A DNA stretch of 64,000 bases. Origin: Erythrobacter sp. HKB08 (GTDB lineage: Bacteria > Pseudomonadota > Alphaproteobacteria > Sphingomonadales > Sphingomonadaceae). Each line of letters opens with the position of its first letter. The stretch's first letter is position 1. The translations under genes were made by a program, and so were the position numbers. The notes below the pieces were generated by a model, which was not told the origin of the DNA, made no database searches, and saw nothing but the letters and a program-made list of their open reading frames with translations. Below are positions 18,013 to 26,765 of the stretch, piece by piece. Location of the stretch: NCBI RefSeq assembly GCF_004114695.1, contig NZ_CP035310.1, forward strand, positions 1,285,501-1,349,500. The letters run 5' to 3'.

Positions 18013-18039
18013 GCGATCAGACTGATCGCAATGCTGCGC

Positions 18040-18068
18040 TTGCTAAGCGCGGCGCCCGACCCTATTTT
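18040..18068 (+). promoter_or_regulatory. Promoter of def, predicted leaderless
   Basis: TTGCTA at 18040-18045, a 17-bp spacer, and TATTTT at 18063-18068 form a good sigma70-type promoter. Only six bases separate the -10 box from the def ATG at 18075, so transcription should begin at or next to the A of the ATG. No Shine-Dalgarno is present. The rmuC promoter has exactly the same geometry. Confidence 0.6.
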
Positions 18069-18074
18069 ACGACC

Positions 18075-18641
18075 ATGGCTATCCGTGAAATTCTCGAAGT
18101 GCCGGATCCCCGGCTCAAGGTCGTGTCCGAACCCGTGACCGAGTTCGACGACGAGCTGAAGACGCTCGTCGAGGACATGTTCGAAACCATGTACGATGCA
18201 CCCGGCATCGGTCTCGCCGCGATCCAGGTCGGCGTGCCGAAGCGCGTGCTCGTGATCGACCTGCAGGAGCCGGATACCGAAGCCGAGCCGGAAGATTGCG
18301 GCGATAGCGGTTGCGGCCACAAGCATTACCCGGTGAAGAACGATCCGCGCGTCTTCATCAATCCGGAAATCCTCGATCCGTCGGAAGACCTTGCGACCTA
18401 TCAGGAAGGCTGTCTTTCGGTCCCCGAGATCTTCGCCGACGTCGATCGCCCGGCGACCTGCCGCGTGCGCTACCAGGACCTCGAGGGCAAGACCCACGAA
18501 GAGGACATGGACGGCCTGCTCGCGACCTGCCTGCAGCACGAGATGGACCACCTCGAAGGCATCCTTTTCATCGACCACCTCAGTCGCCTGAAACGGCAGA
18601 TGGCGCTGAAGAAGCTCGACAAGCTGCGCAAAGCAGCCTGA
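18075..18641 (+). CDS. def: Peptide deformylase Def
   Basis: Def removes the N-formyl group from nascent proteins using a bound Fe2+ or Zn2+. All three motifs are present in the 188-residue protein: GIGLAAIQVG, EGCLSVP with the metal-binding cysteine, and QHEMDHLEG with the two metal-binding histidines. Between the first two motifs sits an acidic insertion rich in Cys and His (EPEDCGDSGCGHKHY, about residues 71-85) that is longer than in the E. coli enzyme. The gene has its own promoter and ends at a strong terminator. Confidence 0.95.
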   Translation: MAIREILEVPDPRLKVVSEPVTEFDDELKTLVEDMFETMYDAPGIGLAAIQVGVPKRVLVIDLQEPDTEAEPEDCGDSGCGHKHYPVKNDPRVFINPEILDPSEDLATYQEGCLSVPEIFADVDRPATCRVRYQDLEGKTHEEDMDGLLATCLQHEMDHLEGILFIDHLSRLKRQMALKKLDKLRKAA

Positions 18642-18657
18642 TCGCCCGGACACAACG

Positions 18658-18687
18658 AAAAAGCCCCGCTCACCGGCGGGGCTTTTT
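18658..18687. terminator. Bidirectional rho-independent terminator
   Basis: AAAAAGCCCCGC and GCGGGGCTTTTT pair as a perfect 12-bp stem around a six-base loop. With A- and T-tracts on both sides it can end transcripts from def (plus) and from the copper-binding gene (minus), which converge here. Confidence 0.92.
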
Positions 18688-18708
18688 GTTTGTGCGATCG
18701 GCAGCGGA

Positions 18709-19107
18709 TCAGGCGGCTTCGACCATTCCTTCGAGCGCCTTGACGCAATCTTCCATGCACTCGCGGCACATCCGCTCGCAGCGGCGGCAATGGTCGTTGT
18801 CGTGCTTGGCGCACTCCTCCGCGCAGACCTTGCACGCGATGATGCAGGCTTCGAGCAGCGACTTGATGACGACGGTCTTGCCATGAGTGCGGCGCGCGGC
18901 AACCGTGCTGACGGCCTGGCAGATGTCCGAACAGTCCGAGCACTTGCGGATGCATTCGGACATGTCGCCGTCTTCGCCGTTGCAGGCATCGATGCAGGAA
19001 TTGCAGATCGCCGCGCAATACATCGCGTGCTTCACCGCCTCGGCGAGTTGTTCGTTGTAATCCGACCCGACCTGCGGGTGCTCCTTGATCATTTCCTTGA
19101 TCGACAT
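18709..19107 (-). CDS. Four-helix-bundle copper-binding protein (DUF326/Csp-like)
   Basis: A 132-residue protein with 17 cysteines, many spaced as CxxC or CxxxC along four predicted helices (for example MYCAAICNSCIDAC, CIRKCSDCSDIC, CIIACKVCAEEC and CRRCERMCRECMEDC). This matches the copper storage protein/DUF326 family, whose tetramers bind many Cu(I) ions inside the bundles. No Tat or Sec signal is present, so it should be cytosolic (Csp3-like). It is divergent from rmuC and ends at the shared terminator. No copper exporter or CueR-like gene is adjacent. Confidence 0.9.
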   Translation of the reverse strand: MSIKEMIKEHPQVGSDYNEQLAEAVKHAMYCAAICNSCIDACNGEDGDMSECIRKCSDCSDICQAVSTVAARRTHGKTVVIKSLLEACIIACKVCAEECAKHDNDHCRRCERMCRECMEDCVKALEGMVEAA

Positions 19108-19178
19108 GGGAAAATTCTCCTTTCGGGTAAGGAAGCGGGCGGGGCTGGGGATTGTTCCGCTTCGGAGCGAATGGGTCC

Positions 19179-19208
19179 TTGGCGCGTGGCGACGTTCCGA
19201 CTATGTTC
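19179..19208 (+). promoter_or_regulatory. rmuC promoter with overlapping SOS box, predicted leaderless
   Basis: TTGGCG (19179-19184), 17 bp, then TATGTT (19202-19207) forms the promoter, and the ATG at 19214 follows six bases later with no ribosome binding site. GTTC-N7-GTTC occupies 19194-19208, overlapping the -10 box exactly as a LexA operator should. rmuC is reported in the SOS regulon of some Alphaproteobacteria, which supports the reading. Confidence 0.7.
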
Positions 19209-19213
19209 TGCTG

Positions 19214-20617
19214 ATGGATGCAGTTTCTATCGCTCTGATTTTCGTCGCGCTGCTTGTCGGCGCAGGCATTGGCTGGTTCGTCGGATCGCGTCCCGCGGCC
19301 GACTGGAAGTCGCGCTTCGAAGGGCGCGATGGCGAGGCGAAGGAGCTGGACGAGAAGTTTCGCAAGGCCATCGTTGACCTCGAAAATGCGAGCGTCCGGG
19401 CTGAACGGGCCGACGAGCTTGAGCGCAAGCTGGACGGCACGCGCGAGGAACTGACCGCACTCAAGGCGCAGGCCGCCGGTTTCGAGGAGCAGAAGCGGCT
19501 GCTCGAGGAGAGCCGCGAGAAGCTGCTCAAGGAATTCGAGAATACCGGCGCCAAGGTGCTCGATGGTGTGCAGGCCAAATTCTTGGAACAGGCCAGCGAG
19601 CGCTTCGGCCATGCGGAGAAATCCTCCGAAGAGAAGATCAAGGCGCTGCTGACCCCGGTGGGCGAACGGCTGAAGAAATACGAAGAGCAGGTCGAGACGT
19701 TGGAGAAGCAGCGGGTCGACGCCTTCGGACGGCTCTACCAGCAGATCACCGAGATGCAGCGTGGGCAGGAAGAGGTCCGGCGCGAGGCGCAGCGGCTTGG
19801 CAACTCGCTGACCAATGCGCCCAAGGCGCGCGGCCGGTGGGGCGAGCGGGCATTGCAGAACGTGCTCGAACAGTGCGGCCTTGCCGAGCACACCGATTTC
19901 CATCTCGAACAGTCGATGGAAACCAGCGAGGGGCGGCTGCGACCCGATGCGATCGTCAATGTTCCGGGCCAGAAGAAGCTGGTGATCGACGCCAAGGTTT
20001 CGCTCAACGCCTACCAGGCCGCGTTCGAGGCGGATGACGAGGGGGAGCGCAAGCGTCACCTCGACCTGCATGCGAAGTCCATGCGCACCCACGTCCAGAC
20101 GCTCGGTTCGAAGGGCTACCAGAGCCAGTTCGACGATGCGCCGGACTATGTGGTTATGTTTGTGCCGGGCGAGCACTTCGTCGCCGCCGCTCTCGAACAC
20201 GATCCGGAACTGTGGGATTTCGCCTTCCACAATAAGGTGCTGCTCGCCACCCCGACGAATCTCGTCGCCATCGCGCGCACTGTCGCGCAGGTCTGGCGGC
20301 AAGACACTATCGCTAGAGAGGCGATGGAAATCGGCAAGGCCGGGGCGGAACTCTACGACCGTCTGGCGGTGGCGGCCGAGCATATGAAGCGCGTCGGCGG
20401 CGGGCTGGAAACCGCGGTCAACAACTACAACAAGTTCGTCGGCAGCTTCGAGCGCAACGTCCTCTCGTCCGGTCGGCGACTGGCCGAGAAGGGCATCGAG
20501 ATCGGCAAGCGCGAAATCGAGGAAGTGCCCAAGGTCGAGGCCAGCCCGCGCTACAACAACGACGATGCCGCGAAGATCGAGGATGAGACCGGGGACCAGC
20601 GCGACGCGGCGGAATGA
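19214..20617 (+). CDS. rmuC: DNA recombination protein RmuC
   Basis: RmuC-family proteins limit DNA inversions and are predicted nucleases. The 467-residue protein has an N-terminal transmembrane segment (about residues 4-24), a long coiled coil rich in E, K and R to about residue 195, and the RmuC domain with KARGRWGERALQNVLEQCGL, RPDAIVNVPGQKKLVIDAKV and DYVVMFVPGEHFVAAAL. The membrane anchor plus coiled coil is usual for the family. The ATG at 19214 fits the anchor and the upstream SOS-controlled promoter; the frame is open further upstream. Confidence 0.93.
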   Translation: MDAVSIALIFVALLVGAGIGWFVGSRPAADWKSRFEGRDGEAKELDEKFRKAIVDLENASVRAERADELERKLDGTREELTALKAQAAGFEEQKRLLEESREKLLKEFENTGAKVLDGVQAKFLEQASERFGHAEKSSEEKIKALLTPVGERLKKYEEQVETLEKQRVDAFGRLYQQITEMQRGQEEVRREAQRLGNSLTNAPKARGRWGERALQNVLEQCGLAEHTDFHLEQSMETSEGRLRPDAIVNVPGQKKLVIDAKVSLNAYQAAFEADDEGERKRHLDLHAKSMRTHVQTLGSKGYQSQFDDAPDYVVMFVPGEHFVAAALEHDPELWDFAFHNKVLLATPTNLVAIARTVAQVWRQDTIAREAMEIGKAGAELYDRLAVAAEHMKRVGGGLETAVNNYNKFVGSFERNVLSSGRRLAEKGIEIGKREIEEVPKVEASPRYNNDDAAKIEDETGDQRDAAE

Positions 20618-20635
20618 TTTTCAGGGGAGGGGCAA

Positions 20636-21277
20636 GTGAAGCCAATCGGACTTATCGCGGCAATCGGCCTTTTCGCGCTGGGATCGCCCGCGCATGCCGA
20701 GCGCTTCGAGCCCCGGAACGAGTGCGCTGATTTTGAAGACGCGGAAGCATTCCGCATGGCGCTCGCGACCGCTGTAGCCAATCGCGACGAGGCCATGCTC
20801 GAGCCGCTGGTCGATTCCGAGATCCTGCTCGACTTCGGCGGCGGCTCGGGCTGGGAGACGATGCGGGAACGTCTGACATCGGACGATTACCGCCTGTGGG
20901 CCGAACTCGACAAGATTCTCCGCCTCGGCTGCGCGATCGAAGAGGACGGCGGAATGATGGCGCTGCCGTGGTACTGGACGCAGGACCTCGGTCTGGAAGA
21001 CCCGTTCTCGACCATGCTCGTTGTCGGTTTCGATGTCCCGCTGCGCCAGGGCCGAGCCCCTGACTCCCCGCTGCTCGACCGGATCAGTTGGCAAGCCGTG
21101 ACGCTGCTCGATGACTGGACGGACAATCCCGAAGCGCTCGTCCATGTACAATTTCCGAGCGGGCGCAAGGGCTACATCGCGTGGAAGAACCTGCGCTCGC
21201 AGGTCGATTACCGGCTACTTGCCGAAAAGGACGAAGACGGCACATATCGCATCACGACCTTCGTCGCCGGCGACTGA
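20636..21277 (+). CDS. Secreted protein of unknown function
   Basis: A 213-residue protein beginning at a GTG (20636) with GGGGAGGGG nearby. A Sec signal peptide is clear (MKPIGLIAAIGLFALGSPAHA, cleavage after AHA at about residue 21), so the product is periplasmic. The mature part has a DEAMLEPLVDSEILLDFGGG segment, an aromatic ALPWYWTQDLG, and a C-terminal VQFPSGRKGYIAWKNLRS that resembles an SH3-like strand pattern. I do not recognise a family. It starts 18 bp after rmuC and is likely co-transcribed, and would then be SOS-linked. Confidence 0.7.
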   Translation: MKPIGLIAAIGLFALGSPAHAERFEPRNECADFEDAEAFRMALATAVANRDEAMLEPLVDSEILLDFGGGSGWETMRERLTSDDYRLWAELDKILRLGCAIEEDGGMMALPWYWTQDLGLEDPFSTMLVVGFDVPLRQGRAPDSPLLDRISWQAVTLLDDWTDNPEALVHVQFPSGRKGYIAWKNLRSQVDYRLLAEKDEDGTYRITTFVAGD

Positions 21278-22093
21278 TCAGCCCTCCAGCGAGTCCAGCA
21301 CCTCGTAGGCCAGCACGGCGGCTGCAACCGCGGCATTGAGGCTGTCGGCACGTCCGCGCATCGGCATGGTGACGCGCAGGTCGCATTCGGTCTCGTAGGC
21401 TTCAGGTAGTCCTTGGGACTCGTTCCCTACCATCACGAAGCACGGCGCGGCATAGGGCGCCCCGCGATAGGGAACCGCCTCGCGCAGGCTGGCCGCGACG
21501 AGCTGGCCTTCGCCCTCGCGCAGCCAGGGCACGAATTCCTCCCACCGCGCCTGTACGACGCGCTGGGTGAAGACCGCCCCCATGCTCGCGCGCACCGCTT
21601 CGACGCTGAACGGGTCGGCGCAGTCGTCGAGCAGGATCAGCCCGCCGGCCCCGACCGCATCGCCGGTTCGCAGCATGGTCCCGAGGTTCCCGGGATCGCG
21701 CAGCGCTTGCGCGACGAGCCAGATCCTCGCCTTGGATCGGTCTAGGCTTTCGAGCGACGTATCGAACTCGGCAAAGACGCCCGCGACGGCCTGCGGATTG
21801 TCCTTGCCGGTAATCTTGGCGAGGATGTCTCCGCTGGTCTCGATGATCTCGCCGCCCTTCGCATCGACCGCATCGACCAGCGCATCGACCAGCGGGTGCG
21901 GGTCGCGCCCCTCGGCCATGACGAGGATCTCGGGCACATGGCCGCATTCCCGCGCGTCGGTGAGCAGGCGCAGGCCCTCGGCAAGGAACTTTCCCTCGCG
22001 TTTGCGGTGCTTCTTCTCGCGCAGCGAGCGGATAAACTTGACCGTCGGGTTGGAGAAACCGGTAACCTGCCGACGGTTCGCGCCGGCGCTCAT
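21278..22093 (-). CDS. SpoU/TrmH-family RNA 2'-O-methyltransferase
   Basis: A 271-residue SPOUT enzyme. An N-terminal substrate-binding domain opens NPTVKFIRSLREKKHRKREG and contains FLAEGLRLL. The knotted catalytic domain shows the three SpoU motifs: LRDPGNLGTMLRTGDAVGA, CFVMVGNESQGLPEAYE and MPMRGRADSLNAAVAAAVL. Such enzymes methylate ribose in rRNA or tRNA; the target (RlmB-like or TsnR-like) cannot be fixed. Its ATG at 22093 overlaps the HPr stop (ATGA), so it is translated together with the PTS genes, an unexplained pairing. Confidence 0.9.
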   Translation of the reverse strand: MSAGANRRQVTGFSNPTVKFIRSLREKKHRKREGKFLAEGLRLLTDARECGHVPEILVMAEGRDPHPLVDALVDAVDAKGGEIIETSGDILAKITGKDNPQAVAGVFAEFDTSLESLDRSKARIWLVAQALRDPGNLGTMLRTGDAVGAGGLILLDDCADPFSVEAVRASMGAVFTQRVVQARWEEFVPWLREGEGQLVAASLREAVPYRGAPYAAPCFVMVGNESQGLPEAYETECDLRVTMPMRGRADSLNAAVAAAVLAYEVLDSLEG

Positions 22094-22368
22094 TCCTCGC
22101 CGAACCCGTTTTCGACCAGCGCGGACAGATCGGCCAGAACCGCCTCGGCATTTTCGCCCGCGACGATCAGTTCGACCGTGTCGCCCTTGGCAGCGCCGAG
22201 CATCATCAGCCCGAGGATGGAGCCGCCCGCGGCCTCGTTGCCGTCCTTGGCGACCTTGACCTGCGTAGTCGCGGGAAGTTCCGCCACGGCACCGACGAAC
22301 TTTGCGCTCGCCCGCGCGTGCAGGCCGCGCTGGTTGACGATGGTGATCGTCTTGCGATGTTCGCTCAT
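22090..22368 (-). CDS. ptsH: Phosphocarrier protein HPr
   Basis: A 92-residue HPr. The active-site histidine is H17 in NQRGLHARAS, phosphorylated by enzyme I. The regulatory serine is S50 in GGSILGLMML, the site HprK would modify. In Alphaproteobacteria this HPr works in a nitrogen/carbon-type regulatory PTS rather than sugar uptake. It overlaps the upstream EIIA gene by four bases and the downstream SpoU gene by four bases. No enzyme I gene is in the window. Confidence 0.95.
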   Translation of the reverse strand: MSEHRKTITIVNQRGLHARASAKFVGAVAELPATTQVKVAKDGNEAAGGSILGLMMLGAAKGDTVELIVAGENAEAVLADLSALVENGFGEE

Positions 22369-22793
22369 GCTGCGTCCGTCTTGGATGCCTTGCCGTCCTG
22401 TCCGAGCAGCTCGGAAGCGACGGTGATGTAGGATCGGCCGGCTTCGCGCGCGGCGCAGACGGTGGTGTAGACGTCGTGCTTCTGGCGCGCGCCGGCAAGG
22501 CGGATCAGCATCGGCAGGTTGATGCCGGCGATGACCTCGACCCGACCCTGTTCGAGTAGCGAAATCGCCAGGTTCGAGGGCGTTCCCCCGAACAGGTCGG
22601 TCAGGATGATGACGCCGGAACCGCTGTCGACTTTCTCGATCGCGGCGGAGATTTCCTCGCGCCGCTGTTCCATGTCGTCATGCGGGCCGATGCAGACCGT
22701 CTCGACGGCTTCCTGCTCGCCCACGACATGCTCCATGGCATGCACGAATTCCTCGGCCAGATTGCCATGCGTGACTAGGATCAGTCCGATCAT
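22365..22793 (-). CDS. PTS EIIA component, mannose family
   Basis: A 142-residue EIIA-Man domain. H9 in ILVTHGNLAEEF is the phosphorylated histidine, and ILTDLFGGTPSNLA is the family signature. It stands alone, without IIB, IIC or IID parts, so it is regulatory. It accepts phosphate from HPr and in alphaproteobacteria is reported to influence metabolism or the ChvG/ChvI pathway. It lies 67 bp after rapZ and overlaps ptsH. Confidence 0.93.
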   Translation of the reverse strand: MIGLILVTHGNLAEEFVHAMEHVVGEQEAVETVCIGPHDDMEQRREEISAAIEKVDSGSGVIILTDLFGGTPSNLAISLLEQGRVEVIAGINLPMLIRLAGARQKHDVYTTVCAAREAGRSYITVASELLGQDGKASKTDAA

Positions 22794-22860
22794 AGGGAAA
22801 TGGGGGTCTTCGTTTCTGCCCTGAAAGCCCCCGCGGCGCGGATGGGAGCGATTCCATGCT

Positions 22861-23820
22861 TCATGTCTTGGGCCCTTCGATTTCGTCGGCCGCGCGCGAG
22901 CCCAGGTTGCGGTGGAGGACCGTGGGCGAAAATCCTGCGTCGCGCAAGGCCTCCTCCATCAGCGATGCGGTGAAGACCGAGCGATGGCGCCCGCCCGTGC
23001 AGCCGAAGGCGACGTTTACATAGGCCTTCCCCTGTTCGCGGTAGCGCGGGAGCAATGTCAGCAGCAGGTCGCGCATCTGGCCGAAAGCTGTGTCGAACGT
23101 CGGATCCTTGCGGATATGCTCGCCGACAGCGGGATCGAGACCGGTCTGTTCGCGCAGTTCATCGACCCAGTGCGGGTTGTCGAGGAAGCGCATGTCGAAC
23201 ACGAGATCGGCAAGCGGCGGCGTGCCGCGCGCGAAACCGAAGCTGGAAATGATTACCGACATGTCCTGCGGCGCGCTCGCCGAGAAATTCTCGCGGATGG
23301 CCTGCTTGAGGTCGTTGCTCGAATATTCGGTCGTGTCGATCACCACGTCGGCCCAGCGCCGCAGCGGTTCGAGCAGTTCGCGCTCGGCCTGGATGCCGAC
23401 ACGGACCGGCCGGCCACTGGCCATCGGGTGGCGACGGCGCGTCTCGTTGTAGCGCCGTTCGAGCTCGCCGCTCGCGCAGTCGATGAAGACGGTGGTGAGG
23501 AGGATGTCCTCCTCGCTGCTCAGTTCCTTCACTCGCTCGATGATGTCGGAAGGCACGAAGCCGCGCGTGCGGCTGTCGAAACCGATTGCAAGCGGGCCGA
23601 GCTGGCGTTCCTCCGCCTCGCTGCCGATCAGCCGGTCGAGCAGGCGGATGGGGAAATTGTCGATCGCTTCCCAGCCCAAGTCTTCGAGCACGCGCAGGGC
23701 GGTCGTCTTGCCCGCGCCCGACAGGCCGGTGACGAGCAGGATGTGCTGCCGTCCGTCCTCGCTTGCCTGTGCCGAATCGCTGGTCATGCTTGGCGCGGTG
23801 TGCGCCTTGGCGCGGCGCAT
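22861..23820 (-). CDS. rapZ: RNase adapter RapZ
   Basis: A 319-residue P-loop protein: Walker A GLSGAGKTT near residue 33, Walker B-like TTVFIDCASGELERRYNETRR, and the C-terminal NVAFGCTGGRHRSVF segment that binds GlcN6P in enteric RapZ. In E. coli RapZ guides RNase E to the small RNA GlmZ. In Alphaproteobacteria its partner is less clear, but the position between hprK and the EIIA gene is conserved. Starts at 23820 and 23787 are both possible; neither has a clear Shine-Dalgarno, and I list the longer form. Confidence 0.92.
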   Translation of the reverse strand: MRRAKAHTAPSMTSDSAQASEDGRQHILLVTGLSGAGKTTALRVLEDLGWEAIDNFPIRLLDRLIGSEAEERQLGPLAIGFDSRTRGFVPSDIIERVKELSSEEDILLTTVFIDCASGELERRYNETRRRHPMASGRPVRVGIQAERELLEPLRRWADVVIDTTEYSSNDLKQAIRENFSASAPQDMSVIISSFGFARGTPPLADLVFDMRFLDNPHWVDELREQTGLDPAVGEHIRKDPTFDTAFGQMRDLLLTLLPRYREQGKAYVNVAFGCTGGRHRSVFTASLMEEALRDAGFSPTVLHRNLGSRAADEIEGPKT

Positions 23821-23829
23821 GAAAAGACC

Positions 23830-24267
23830 CTATCCGCCTTTGCCGTCCGCCGGGTGGGGCAGTCCGTGAAGGAGAAGCGCCTGTTCTGCGCGGATCGCAT
23901 CGGCGATGCCATGAAGGGCGAAGCGGATGGAGGGAACCGCGATCCCTTCCAGCTCGGTGCGGTCGGCCGCCTCGATGAAACGCGGCGCGCCAGGATCGAT
24001 TTTGAGAACCATCGACACAGGCGCTTGTGTGCAATCGAAGCTGACGATGCCGACGTTGCGGATTTCGAATTTTCCACGCGTTGCAGGTGGCGGTGCGGCA
24101 ATCAGGCGTGATCCGTCCCGCTCGAGCGAAACACCGTCGTCGCCGATCAGCACCGCGCCGCGATCGATCAGGGCCAGCGCGAGCGAGCTCTTGCCTGACC
24201 CCGGCGGTCCCGCAATCAGCAGGGCGCGCCCGTCGATCGCGACACCGGTGAACTGGCGCAGCGGCAT
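23830..24267 (-). CDS. hprK: HPr kinase/phosphorylase HprK, short alphaproteobacterial form
   Basis: The 145-residue protein contains only the catalytic C-terminal domain of HprK, as is normal in Alphaproteobacteria. The P-loop GPPGSGKSSLALALID lies at 20-35, with GDDGVSLERDG and a loop GIVSFDCTQAP following. It phosphorylates HPr on serine 50. The N-terminal sensory domain of the Bacillus enzyme is absent. It sits 5 bp after chvG and 9 bp before the longer rapZ start, in the order chvI-chvG-hprK-rapZ-EIIA-ptsH. Confidence 0.93.
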   Translation of the reverse strand: MPLRQFTGVAIDGRALLIAGPPGSGKSSLALALIDRGAVLIGDDGVSLERDGSRLIAAPPPATRGKFEIRNVGIVSFDCTQAPVSMVLKIDPGAPRFIEAADRTELEGIAVPSIRFALHGIADAIRAEQALLLHGLPHPADGKGG

Positions 24268-24272
24268 CTCTG

Positions 24273-25853
24273 CTACGTGCCCGAGCGGCGCACCGTCGGC
24301 AAGCGCAGCAGGAGGCGTGCGCCTTGCTTGCCGTCCTTGCGGCTCTCGGCGACGAGGTCCCCGTCATGCGCCTCGGCGATGGTACGCGCGATGGCGAGGC
24401 CTAGGCCACTGTGGTGACCGAAATCCTCGGCATCGGGGCGGATCGAGTGGAAGCGCTGGAAGACCTTTTCGCGCGCTTCTTCAGGAATGCCGGTGCCTTC
24501 GTCCTCGACCGCCAGCGACACGCATTCGTCGTCGATCGAGATTGCGATATCGATTGCTCCCCCGGGCGGTGAGAAAGACACGGCATTGTCGAGCAGGTTC
24601 TCGATCACGCGCTCGAGCCGCACCGGAACGCCGCGCACCACCGCTTGCCCCATCGGCTGGCGCAGACGGACGTCGTGCCCGTCGTTTTCCGAACGGTTCT
24701 CGCGTCGGTCGATGATCGCCTGTGTCAGCGCACCGAGGTCGATCGGCTCGAAAGTGGCGCGCGAGATTTCGGCGTCGACGCGGCTTGCATCGGAGATTTC
24801 CGTCACAAGGCGGTCGATCCGGCGCACGTCATGCGAGGCGATATCGAGCAATTGCTTGCGCAGCTCGCCATCGTCGACCCGGCCGAGCGATTCCACCGCG
24901 CTGCGCAGCGAAGCGAGCGGGTTCTTGATTTCGTGGGCAACGTCTGCGGCGAAATGTTCGACCGCGTCGATCCGTTCGCGCAGCGTATCGGTCATGTCAG
25001 AGACCGCGCGGGCGAGCAGGCCGATCTCGTCGTGCCGCTCGGGCAGGCGCGGGACTTCGACATCGCGTTCACGCCCGCTGCGCACGCGCTGGGCGGCCTT
25101 GGACAGGGTGCGAAGCGGCAGGACGATCGTTCGCGCGAGGTAGAGCGAAAGCAGGATCGAGGCGATCAGCGCGAGGAACACCGCGACCCCCAGCGTCGAG
25201 CGGGCGCTGCGCACGGCTTCGGTGATGTCGACCGCGTTGCGCGTCGTCAGCAAGGTCGCGCCCTGCTGGCCGACCGGTGCGGCTGCGGTGATGACGGGCG
25301 ACCCATCGCTCCAGTCGCGCAGCTTGATCTGGCTCAGCCCGGTTTCGCGGGCAGCCTTCAGTTCGGGCCAGGCATCGGCGTTCTCGCTTTCCGGCTCGAC
25401 GTAATCTTCTACTGGCGGAGCGGAAACGACGGCATCGACCAGCTTGTCGAGCGTCTGGGCGAAGTCTTCGCTCCAGTCGTCCTTGCTGGTGTCGGAGAAG
25501 GTGAAGGACGGCTCGTCTAGCGCGAAGCTGTCGGCCCACAAGAGGCCTTCTGCATCGAACATGCGTAGCCGCATGCGCTGTTCCTTGCCGATCTGGACGA
25601 GCAACGCTTCCTGCCGCTGGCGGGTCGCACCGGCGAGAGCCTCTGCCGTGATCTGCGCCTCGATGCGGGCAAGCTTGTAGCGCTCGTTGAGCAACTGCTT
25701 GCGATAACCGTCGAGATAGAAGATCCCGCCGCCCAGCAGTGCAAGCGGCAACAGGTTGACCGCGAGGATGCGGACGGTGAGGGAGAACCGGCTCGCCAGG
25801 CTCGATTTCTCGAGCCCCGCGTCGAGCCTGCCGGTCAGGCGCGTATTAGCCAT
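24273..25853 (-). CDS. chvG: Sensor histidine kinase ChvG/ExoS family
   Basis: A 526-residue membrane kinase with transmembrane segments at about 27-47 and 220-240 around a periplasmic sensor domain, a HAMP segment (about 241-293), and the HisKA box [18 protein letters not shown] with H307 as the phosphorylated residue. The HATPase domain shows [14 protein letters not shown] and [14 protein letters not shown]. ChvG senses acidity or envelope stress in rhizobia and Agrobacterium. Its ATG at 25853 overlaps the chvI stop by eight bases. The pair plus hprK and PTS genes is a well known alphaproteobacterial cluster. Confidence 0.93.
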   Translation of the reverse strand: MANTRLTGRLDAGLEKSSLASRFSLTVRILAVNLLPLALLGGGIFYLDGYRKQLLNERYKLARIEAQITAEALAGATRQRQEALLVQIGKEQRMRLRMFDAEGLLWADSFALDEPSFTFSDTSKDDWSEDFAQTLDKLVDAVVSAPPVEDYVEPESENADAWPELKAARETGLSQIKLRDWSDGSPVITAAAPVGQQGATLLTTRNAVDITEAVRSARSTLGVAVFLALIASILLSLYLARTIVLPLRTLSKAAQRVRSGRERDVEVPRLPERHDEIGLLARAVSDMTDTLRERIDAVEHFAADVAHEIKNPLASLRSAVESLGRVDDGELRKQLLDIASHDVRRIDRLVTEISDASRVDAEISRATFEPIDLGALTQAIIDRRENRSENDGHDVRLRQPMGQAVVRGVPVRLERVIENLLDNAVSFSPPGGAIDIAISIDDECVSLAVEDEGTGIPEEAREKVFQRFHSIRPDAEDFGHHSGLGLAIARTIAEAHDGDLVAESRKDGKQGARLLLRLPTVRRSGT

Positions 25854-26595
25854 CGGAGAAGCTGTACCCCGCGCCGTAGAGCGTCTCGATCGCACCGAAT
25901 TGCTTGTCGACGCCGCGGAACTTGCGGCGCATGCGCTTGATATGGCTGTCGACCGTCCGGTCGTCGACGAAGATGTCGTCCGGATAGGCCGCGTCCATCA
26001 GCTGGTTGCGCGACTTGATGACACCCGGGCGGATCGCCAGCGCTTCGAGGATCAGGAACTCGGTCACCGTGAGCGAAACGGGCTTCCCGTCCCAGCTGAC
26101 ATAGTGGCGCGCCGGGTCCATCAGCAGGCGGCCGCGCACGATCTGTTCGCCCTGCTTTTCGGCAGTCTCGCTGCCTTCGCTCGTCTGGGCGATGGCGCGT
26201 GCCTCGCTGCGGCGCAGGCAGGCGCGGATGCGCGCGACCAGCAGGCGCAGGCTGAAGGGCTTGGCGATATAGTCGTCCGCGCCGAGTTCGAGGCCGGCTT
26301 CCTCGTCCTGCTCGTCGTCCTTGCTGGTCAGGAAGATGACCGGCAGCGAGGAATTCTCACGCAGGCGGCGCAGCAGTTCCATCCCATCCATCTTGGGCAT
26401 CTTGATGTCGAAAACGGCGAGGTCCGGCGGGTTCTCGAGGAGCGCCTTGAGCGCCGCTTCGCCATCCGAATAGAGGCGCGTAGCGAAGCCTTCCGCCTGC
26501 AGCGCGATCGAGACGGTAGTGAGAATGTTGCGGTCGTCATCGACCAGCGCGATGACCTGCTGGCCTTCCCTTGGTGTCGACTGGTTTTCCGACAT
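25846..26595 (-). CDS. chvI: Response regulator ChvI family
   Basis: A 249-residue OmpR-type regulator. The receiver carries the acidic pair in ALVDDDRN, the phosphorylated D63 in [12 protein letters not shown] at LTSKDD and K in IAKPFSL. The C-terminal winged helix has [12 protein letters not shown] and [13 protein letters not shown]. The ATG at 26595 has GGAGAG just before it and is preferred over a GTG 18 bp upstream. It is divergent from pckA across a 241-bp regulatory gap. pckA is a known ChvI target in some relatives, so control across this gap is plausible. Confidence 0.93.
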   Translation of the reverse strand: MSENQSTPREGQQVIALVDDDRNILTTVSIALQAEGFATRLYSDGEAALKALLENPPDLAVFDIKMPKMDGMELLRRLRENSSLPVIFLTSKDDEQDEEAGLELGADDYIAKPFSLRLLVARIRACLRRSEARAIAQTSEGSETAEKQGEQIVRGRLLMDPARHYVSWDGKPVSLTVTEFLILEALAIRPGVIKSRNQLMDAAYPDDIFVDDRTVDSHIKRMRRKFRGVDKQFGAIETLYGAGYSFSDG

Positions 26596-26722
26596 GAACT
26601 CTCCGCAATTCACACCCTTGCCGGGGTTGGCGCGACGCTAGCCGCTTACGCTTGGCGAGACAACGCGATAGCGGCCCTGGTGCGAGATATAGGATTCGCT
26701 CCACAGTCCGCCGCACTACGGT

Positions 26723-26751
26723 TTGACGCGGTGGCAGTGCGACATTATGCG
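26723..26751 (+). promoter_or_regulatory. Candidate pckA promoter
   Basis: TTGACG at 26723-26728 and TATGCG at 26746-26751 are 17 bp apart, about 85 bp before the pckA GTG. It is the best sigma70-type match in the chvI-pckA gap. Confidence 0.5.
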
Positions 26752-26765
26752 CATCCGGAGACGCA

